Assembly: GCA_003446975.1 (NCBI GenBank)
Contig: DMAP01000163.1
Location: forward strand, 1 to 6,220
DNA length: 6,220 bases
Reading direction: 5' to 3'
Source: Clostridiales bacterium
GTDB taxonomy: Bacteria > Bacillota > Clostridia > Tissierellales > Dethiosulfatibacteraceae
Shown here: positions 1 to 4,437 of the stretch, one piece after another
How positions within the stretch are numbered: the stretch's first letter is position 1
Layout: each line of letters starts with the position of its first letter
Program-made: the position numbers and the translations under genes
The notes under the pieces: model-generated
Seen by the model: only the letters and a program-made list of their open reading frames with translations
What the model was told of the DNA's origin: nothing
The model's database searches: none

Positions 1-807
1 AAGGGTGAAGATTTCCAAGCGGCTGTGCTACAAATCAAAAAAAGCGATTGTGGTATGTTTTCCGAAAACAAAAAAATGATAAAGAAACTGATTGTGGATG
101 ACTTGAATGCCAACACAAAAATTGTTGTATTTCCTGAAGGGATTCTAAATGGAATCGAAAACCACATTAATTATGATGCTGTTGTGGCTTTTGCGGGGGA
201 GCTATGTCCAATATTATTCAACTATGATGCTTATGTTGTTTTGAGTGGCATTATAAAGGATGCAGGGAAACTAAGTTCTAGAATTTTCCTAATAGGAAAA
301 AATGGAATTGTTGCCGAACATAAAAGAATATATGAAAACGATGAAGTCATTGACGATTATGGCAATAAACCTGAGTTTACAGACACGGAATACGGTCGTG
401 TCAGCATGATGTTTGGGGATGAGTTGGTCAATATGGAGCCAGCTAGATGTGTGGCTCTGGATGCCATTGATATGCTTTTGGTACCGGAAAAAGATGGCAG
501 TGAATATAACCGATATTATGACAAGTTTGATTTGGTTTGGTCATTGGCTGGCGTCAGGGCAAGAGAAAACAATATCTATGTTCTTTATTCCAACTACATT
601 GGTGGCAACAGCATTGGTTTTTCAGGAATATTCGGGCCTGATTCCTTTGTCAAAAATGACGATTTTGTATACTCTGAAAGACTTGAAGGCAGTGTGAAAA
701 TGATGGTATATCTGAGAGAAAATTCCAGGATTTTCCCTATGAACCGGGTGAAGTACAAACCTTTGCTGCGATTCAGAAAACCATATTTTTACAGAGAACT
801 ATTTTGA
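1..807 (+). CDS. Nitrilase/carbon-nitrogen hydrolase superfamily protein, 5'-partial, probable pseudoenzyme
   Basis: The family hydrolyses amides or nitriles through a Glu-Lys-Cys triad on an alpha-beta-beta-alpha fold. The reading frame is open to the left edge. A GTG at 25 could start it, but the first beta strand (AAVLQIK) begins before that codon and no SD is well placed, so I read the gene as entering from outside. Numbering from GTG 25, Glu38 lies in VVFPEG and Lys100 in AEHKRIY. The nucleophile region reads TEYGRVSMMFGDE, where relatives have T-x-G-x-(I/V)-x-x-x-I-C-(Y/G)-D. The Cys position is therefore Phe130 (TTT, 412-414). The downstream hallmarks ARE intact: GVRARENN (residues about 177-184) and GFSGIFGPD (about 199-207). 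The fold is thus complete and the frame undamaged, but hydrolysis by the usual mechanism looks impossible. No substrate can be inferred. The gene stands alone before a terminator hairpin. Family assignment is strong; loss of activity is inferred. Confidence 0.85.
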   Translation, partial: KGEDFQAAVLQIKKSDCGMFSENKKMIKKLIVDDLNANTKIVVFPEGILNGIENHINYDAVVAFAGELCPILFNYDAYVVLSGIIKDAGKLSSRIFLIGKNGIVAEHKRIYENDEVIDDYGNKPEFTDTEYGRVSMMFGDELVNMEPARCVALDAIDMLLVPEKDGSEYNRYYDKFDLVWSLAGVRARENNIYVLYSNYIGGNSIGFSGIFGPDSFVKNDDFVYSERLEGSVKMMVYLRENSRIFPMNRVKYKPLLRFRKPYFYRELF

Positions 808-814
808 AAATAGC

Positions 815-836
815 AAAGCCGCCATCTGGCGGCTTT
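815..836. terminator. Bidirectional intrinsic terminator between convergent genes
   Basis: A perfect 9-bp stem, AAAGCCGCC (815-823) with GGCGGCTTT (828-836), encloses an ATCT loop. It lies 7 nt after the stop of the nitrilase-like gene and directly beside the stop of the convergent CDF gene (838-840). The arms supply an A-run on one side and a T-run on the other, so one hairpin could end transcription in both directions. The T-tracts are short (TTTATCATT rightward, TTTGCTATTTT leftward), so efficiency is uncertain. Confidence 0.8.
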
Positions 837-837
837 A

Positions 838-2004
838 TCATTGATATATAAATGTGTCTTCTTTTTCTATATTCACCACTATGCGGTAAAAATCATTGTT
901 TTCATTGAATTTTTCAATAATATCATTTCTCAGATTTTGAATATCCTTGTTATTGAGCGTATCGACTACGACAACATCGAATACGATTATTTTTTGACCT
1001 CTCTCGTTTACAATTCTGAAATCATGAACATCCTTGATGCAGTCATAACGACTCGTAATCTTCTCAAGTATTTCCTTGTTAATTTGGGTGCTGACACACT
1101 CATCCTCCACAGGATCAACATGTATTACCAACTCAATACCAAATTTTTCTTTAATCCGATTCTCGATTGTGTCAATGATGGCATGAGCGTCGGAAAAAGT
1201 ATACTCAGAAGACATTTCCACATGTATTGTGGCAAGTTTGGTCTCGGGGCCATAGTCATGAATGATCAAGTCATGGACGCCGTCTATGCCTTCAAACCCC
1301 CTTATATAACTCACTATCTTAGAATATTGCTCAGCTTTGGGAGGCGATCCGATAATGGCATTGAGAGTCTCTCTGAGGATGGTTACACCATTATAACCAA
1401 TAAACAATGCAACCATGATTCCGGCCACACCATCAATGGAGAATCTTGAAAAATTTGAAGTGATGAAAGAAATCAGTACCAAACTGGTGGCCAACACATC
1501 CGCCACACTGTCCACAAAAATGGCATCCAGATTATGGGAATCAATTTTTCTGTTCAGCTCTTTGTTAAAAAAGGCCATCCAAAGTTTCACCATTATGGAC
1601 ACTATTAAAATCACAACAACATACCATCTGAATATCATTGGTTGGGGATTGATTATTCTAAGGACAGAAGATTTGATCAACTCATAGCTGAACAATAAAA
1701 TAATGATTGAAATAATCATAGCCGAAACATACTCGGATCTGCCATGACCAAAAGGATGATTCTTGTCAGCTGGTTTATCAGCATAGGTAAAACCAATGAA
1801 AGAGACCAAATTTGTTCCCAAGTCGGAAAGATTATTGAAAGCGTCGGCGGTTATTGAGATACTGTTGACCAACAGGCCAGTGACAAATTTAAAAATAAAT
1901 AAAATTATATTGCATACAGCACCAGTCAAGGCACTGGTGTAGCCTATTGATTTTCTGGATGCTCTACTATTTTTGAATATCATCCTAATGATAAATTTGT
2001 TCAT
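838..2004 (-). CDS. Cation diffusion facilitator (CDF) metal exporter, probably manganese type, with two C-terminal domains
   Basis: This is a 388-aa inner-membrane CDF transporter, a family that exports divalent metals in exchange for protons. Six membrane segments can be placed at about 24-46, 48-72, 92-112, 126-146, 160-182 and 192-210. Family hallmarks include HPFGHGRSE (83-91) after TM2. The transport site reads Asn57-x3-Asp61 in TM2 and Asp165-x3-Asp169 in TM5. Zinc CDFs usually have His/Asp there, whereas N-D/D-D is associated with manganese exporters such as streptococcal MntE, so manganese is the best guess. The usual cytoplasmic domain (about 228-302; VHDLIIHDYG at 243-252) is followed by a second, diverged copy (about 308-382; VHDFRIV at 326-332). 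This explains the length over the usual 300 aa. On the coding strand AGGAG (2018-2014) stands 9 nt before the ATG, which supports this start. The gene is monocistronic in this window and diverges from the pirin operon. Family is certain; the metal is inferred. Confidence 0.93.
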   Translation of the reverse strand: MNKFIIRMIFKNSRASRKSIGYTSALTGAVCNIILFIFKFVTGLLVNSISITADAFNNLSDLGTNLVSFIGFTYADKPADKNHPFGHGRSEYVSAMIISIIILLFSYELIKSSVLRIINPQPMIFRWYVVVILIVSIMVKLWMAFFNKELNRKIDSHNLDAIFVDSVADVLATSLVLISFITSNFSRFSIDGVAGIMVALFIGYNGVTILRETLNAIIGSPPKAEQYSKIVSYIRGFEGIDGVHDLIIHDYGPETKLATIHVEMSSEYTFSDAHAIIDTIENRIKEKFGIELVIHVDPVEDECVSTQINKEILEKITSRYDCIKDVHDFRIVNERGQKIIVFDVVVVDTLNNKDIQNLRNDIIEKFNENNDFYRIVVNIEKEDTFIYQ

Positions 2005-2042
2005 GAATATGGACTCCTATTAATGTAAGGTTTGGATTTATT

Positions 2043-2070
2043 ATTATAACATAATGTTTCATCCATTGAA
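2043..2070 (-). promoter_or_regulatory. Putative extended -10 promoter of the CDF gene
   Basis: Read on the - strand, TGTTATAAT (2051 to 2043) is a perfect extended -10 element. A weak -35 (TTCAAT, 2070 to 2065) sits 16 bp upstream. Transcription would start near 2036, giving a leader of only about 30 nt, with the AGGAG ribosome site at 2018-2014. A small inverted repeat, ATTAT-AAC-ATAAT (2043-2055), overlaps the -10 but is too short to call an operator. Confidence 0.6.
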
Positions 2071-2094
2071 TACTATTATTTAAAATGATAAAAT
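2066..2094 (+). promoter_or_regulatory. Putative sigma-A promoter of the pirin-ADH-MoaD-AOR operon
   Basis: TTGAAT (2066-2071) and TAAAAT (2089-2094) are separated by exactly 17 bp and resemble the -35/-10 consensus closely. The start point would lie near 2101, leaving about 30 nt before the coding start. The -35 shares bases with the -35 of the divergent CDF promoter. No known operator motif is recognised. Confidence 0.65.
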
Positions 2095-2118
2095 GAAGTA
2101 TACATTAAAAAATGAAAT

Positions 2119-2127
2119 AAGGGGTGG
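2119..2127 (+). promoter_or_regulatory. Ribosome binding site that favours a TTG start for the pirin gene
   Basis: AAGGGGTGG pairs well with the 16S rRNA tail (one G-U pair) and ends 5 nt before the TTG at 2133. A GTG at 2124 in the same frame would give a protein three residues longer, but that codon lies inside this very site. TTG is therefore the better start. Confidence 0.65.
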
Positions 2128-2132
2128 CTGGT

Positions 2133-2981
2133 TTGAAAATAAAAAAAATTCAAAGAATTGTAAAAGCAAGACCAACTTCAGATGGTGCAGGGGTCAAGTT
2201 GAGAAGGGTATTCGGATATAATGAGATACCTGAGTTTGATCCATTTTTACTGTTTGATCATTTTGGTTCTGATAACCCTGATGAGTATATGGCAGGATTT
2301 CCTTGGCATCCTCATAGAGGAATCGAGACAGTCACCTATATGCTTAAAGGCTCGGTTGAGCACGGTGATAGTATGGGAAATGCCGGGATTATAGAGAAAG
2401 GCGATGTTCAGTGGATGACTGCAGGCAACGGCATCATTCATCAGGAGATGCCTCAAGGTGGTTCAGATGGCATGTCCGGTTTCCAACTTTGGGTAAATCT
2501 ACCTGCTTCGGAGAAAATGATGGATCCTCGATACAGAGAGGTAAAATCCAAAGAAATCCCTGAAGTTTACCTGAAAAATGGGATTATGGTGAAGGTGTTG
2601 GCCGGCAAATTCATGGATGCCACAGGTCCAGTACAGGAGTTGGTGGTTGATTGCAACTATTTTGACATCACTTTGAAAAAGGGCTCTGTATTCAAATATA
2701 ATGTTATAGATGATAAGAAAGTCGTTCTGTATGTTTACGAAGGCAGTATTTTTATGCCGGAAGACGAAAAGGAGGTTGAGAGTTATCATGCTGTGATTCT
2801 AGGAGAAGGAGATTTGGTTGAGATCGCGGGAAAATCAGATGCAAAAGTCTTGCTGTTTTCTGGAGAACCAATCAATGAGCCAATCCACTGGGGAGGACCT
2901 ATCGTCATGAGCACCAGAGAAGATCTGAAACAAGCATTTGATGATTATAACAATGGAACTTTCATTAAAAATATAAAATAA
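2133..2981 (+). CDS. Pirin family protein (metal-binding bicupin)
   Basis: Pirins are two-domain cupins. Human pirin is a nuclear iron protein, and some bacterial members (E. coli YhhW) have quercetin 2,3-dioxygenase activity. From the TTG start the protein has 282 aa, near the usual pirin length. The N-terminal cupin carries the metal ligands: WHPHRGIETVTY gives His59 and His61, and GIIHQEMP gives His103 and Glu105. These match His56, His58, His101 and Glu103 of human pirin. Other hallmarks are DPFLLFDHFG (residues about 36-45) and GFQLWVNLP. The C-terminal half ends in LLFSGEPINEPIHWGGPIVM, the conserved pirin tail. It is the first gene of an apparent operon, and its stop codon abuts the SD of the dehydrogenase gene 10 nt downstream. 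A role in an aldehyde/alcohol redox operon is not established. Possibilities are a redox or metal sensor, a regulator, or an oxygenase for an aromatic compound. Family is very sure; function is open. Confidence 0.93.
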   Translation: MKIKKIQRIVKARPTSDGAGVKLRRVFGYNEIPEFDPFLLFDHFGSDNPDEYMAGFPWHPHRGIETVTYMLKGSVEHGDSMGNAGIIEKGDVQWMTAGNGIIHQEMPQGGSDGMSGFQLWVNLPASEKMMDPRYREVKSKEIPEVYLKNGIMVKVLAGKFMDATGPVQELVVDCNYFDITLKKGSVFKYNVIDDKKVVLYVYEGSIFMPEDEKEVESYHAVILGEGDLVEIAGKSDAKVLLFSGEPINEPIHWGGPIVMSTREDLKQAFDDYNNGTFIKNIK

Positions 2982-2991
2982 GGGTGAAATC

Positions 2992-4233
2992 ATGAATATC
3001 GCTTTGATTAGATTGAGGCATCTTGCATTTAAACTCATTGTGCGAACCATATCGTTTCCTGAACCGGAAGAACTGGTAGGGAATGGTCTTTCCTCAGACG
3101 TTTACAAATTGATATCAAAAAAAAATTACAGAAAACCTTTGATAGTGACAGACAAAATGCTGATTAAGATGAATATCATAGATGGACTGATAGAGTCGCT
3201 GCGTGTCAACAAAATTGACTATGTGGTTTTTAACGGGGTACAACCCAACCCCACTATCGGCAACATAGAAGATGGTGTTAAGTTCTATAAAGAAAACAAT
3301 TGTGATTCAATTATCGCATTTGGTGGCGGGTCTTCTATTGACTGCGCAAAGGTTATTGCCGCTAGAATAACTAATAAGAAAGATGTCTATCAGATGAAGG
3401 GTCTTTTTAAAATCAGAAAAAAACTGCCCTATCTGGTAGCTATACCAACAACAGCTGGAACCGGATCGGAGGTCACTGTGGCTGCTGTGATCACTAATGA
3501 GAAATCACATGAAAAATTTGCAATCAATGACACCAAACTGATTCCTGCGGCCTACTGTCTTGATCCAGAGTTGCTTGCAGGTTTGCCAAATACACTTACT
3601 GCTTCAACAGGGATGGATGCGCTAACGCATGCTATAGAAGCCTACATCGGCTGGAATGGAACAGCCTACACTGACAAATATGCCATAGATGCGATTAAAA
3701 TCATATTTGAAAGCCTTCAGAAATCATTTGAGGACGGCAAAAATCTGACACTTCGACGGGAAATGCTGCTGGCATCCAATTATGCGGGGAGGGCTTTTAC
3801 CAGGGCGTCAATTGGTTATGTCCATGCTATAGCCCATAATCTGGGAGGATTGTATAATCTCCCTCATGGGTTGGCCAACGCAATAGTGTTGCCTTATATA
3901 CTAGAGGCCTCAAAGGATAAAGCATATAAGAAACTAGCCACACTGGCAAGAGAAACTGGTGTTGTAGAAGGAAAACACTCGGATAAAGATCAGGCGGATG
4001 TGTTTATAGGACGTATACGCCATATGAATATGATAATGGGTATTCCACAGAATATCCCGGAAATAAGAGATAGAGACATACCCTATTTGGCAGAACGTGT
4101 AGAAAAGGAAGGTAATCCCGCTTATCCAGTTCCAAAGATATTGTATAGAAAAGACATTGAGAACATCCTTAGAATCATAAGAGGTGATGCAAGTGAAAAT
4201 CAAGGTTTACCCACCACCTTTCATAAAAGCTGA
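2992..4233 (+). CDS. Iron-containing alcohol dehydrogenase (group III)
   Basis: This 413-aa cytoplasmic enzyme interconverts alcohols and aldehydes or ketones using NAD(P)H. The ATG follows AAGGGTGA (2980-2987) at suitable spacing. The early FPEPEELVGNG (22-32) is typical of the clostridial-type enzymes. GGGSSID (111-117) is the nucleotide-binding loop, and IPTTAGTGSEVT (150-161) is the family signature. The metal ligands are all present: Asp209 and His213 in GMDALTHAIEAY, His278 in YVHAIAHNLGG, and His292 in NLPHGLANAI. This matches Asp196, His200, His263 and His277 of E. coli FucO. The C-terminus runs about 15-20 residues beyond the expected core end (near NILRIIRG), and that tail overlaps the start of the next gene by 41 nt. 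Beside an AOR gene it probably handles the aldehyde that AOR consumes or makes. Exact substrate and the preference for NADH or NADPH cannot be read from the sequence. Confidence 0.95.
   Translation: MNIALIRLRHLAFKLIVRTISFPEPEELVGNGLSSDVYKLISKKNYRKPLIVTDKMLIKMNIIDGLIESLRVNKIDYVVFNGVQPNPTIGNIEDGVKFYKENNCDSIIAFGGGSSIDCAKVIAARITNKKDVYQMKGLFKIRKKLPYLVAIPTTAGTGSEVTVAAVITNEKSHEKFAINDTKLIPAAYCLDPELLAGLPNTLTASTGMDALTHAIEAYIGWNGTAYTDKYAIDAIKIIFESLQKSFEDGKNLTLRREMLLASNYAGRAFTRASIGYVHAIAHNLGGLYNLPHGLANAIVLPYILEASKDKAYKKLATLARETGVVEGKHSDKDQADVFIGRIRHMNMIMGIPQNIPEIRDRDIPYLAERVEKEGNPAYPVPKILYRKDIENILRIIRGDASENQGLPTTFHKS
4180..4188 (+). promoter_or_regulatory. Ribosome binding site of the MoaD-like gene, inside the ADH coding region
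   Basis: AGAGGTGAT lies within the last codons of the dehydrogenase gene and ends 4 nt before the GTG at 4193. GTG 4184 and ATG 4187 are in the same frame but fall inside the site, so 4193 is the likeliest start. The arrangement predicts that translation is coupled to that of the dehydrogenase. Confidence 0.65.
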
Positions 4234-4426
4234 TGCCTTGGACCAAGACAATTTCATAGAGATTGATGAAGGTGGTACTTTGAGACAAATCTATCAAAAG
4301 TTGAAAATTCCATTATTTTTAAGTCCATTTATTTACAGCACAGTCAATTATAAAAAAACTAATTTAGATACATCATTGAAGAAAGGCGACATTGTCAGTT
4401 TTATTTCATTTATGTCTGGGGGATAA
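4193..4426 (+). CDS. MoaD/ThiS-family ubiquitin-like sulfur carrier protein
   Basis: MoaD-type carriers bear a C-terminal thiocarboxylate, formed after adenylation by a MoeB-like enzyme, and donate sulfur to form the dithiolene of molybdopterin or tungstopterin. The product is 77 aa from GTG 4193 (80 aa if GTG 4184 is used), the usual size for this beta-grasp fold. It opens with the strand MKIKVY. It closes with LKKGDIVSFISFMSGG, which matches the family pattern of L-x-x-GD-x-(V/I)-x-(F/I) followed by a free terminal Gly-Gly. The gene overlaps the dehydrogenase by 41 nt and stands 11 nt before AOR. This suggests a dedicated carrier for the AOR bis-pterin cofactor, a pairing seen in other AOR loci. 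No MoaE or MoeB partner is visible here, so it would rely on genes elsewhere. A ThiS-like role is possible but less likely given the neighbour. Confidence 0.85.
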   Translation: MKIKVYPPPFIKADALDQDNFIEIDEGGTLRQIYQKLKIPLFLSPFIYSTVNYKKTNLDTSLKKGDIVSFISFMSGG

Positions 4427-4430
4427 GGAG
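4424..4430 (+). promoter_or_regulatory. Ribosome binding site of the AOR gene, overlapping the upstream stop codon
   Basis: TAAGGAG begins with the TAA stop of the MoaD-like gene and continues as a near-perfect SD, 7 nt before the ATG at 4438. Ribosomes that end the carrier gene are therefore well placed to restart on AOR. Confidence 0.8.
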
Positions 4431-4437
4431 AGGAAAG

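Noticed and set aside
25..27. GTG at 25 as the true start of the nitrilase-like gene
   Set aside because: The first beta strand of the fold starts upstream of it, the frame is open to the window edge, and the AAGGGTG at 1-7 is 17 nt away, too far for an SD.
841..1687. Long + strand open frames (841-1449, 1415-1687) opposite the CDF gene
   Set aside because: They are antisense to a clearly conserved transporter, have no SD of note, and their translations show no recognisable family.
2005..2042. Manganese (yybP-ykoY) riboswitch in the CDF leader
   Set aside because: The predicted leader is only about 30 nt, too short for this riboswitch, and no conserved core is visible.
2043..2055. ATTAT-AAC-ATAAT inverted repeat as a repressor operator
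   Set aside because: The arms are only 5 bp and very AT-rich, as expected by chance, and the site does not resemble an MntR or Fur box.
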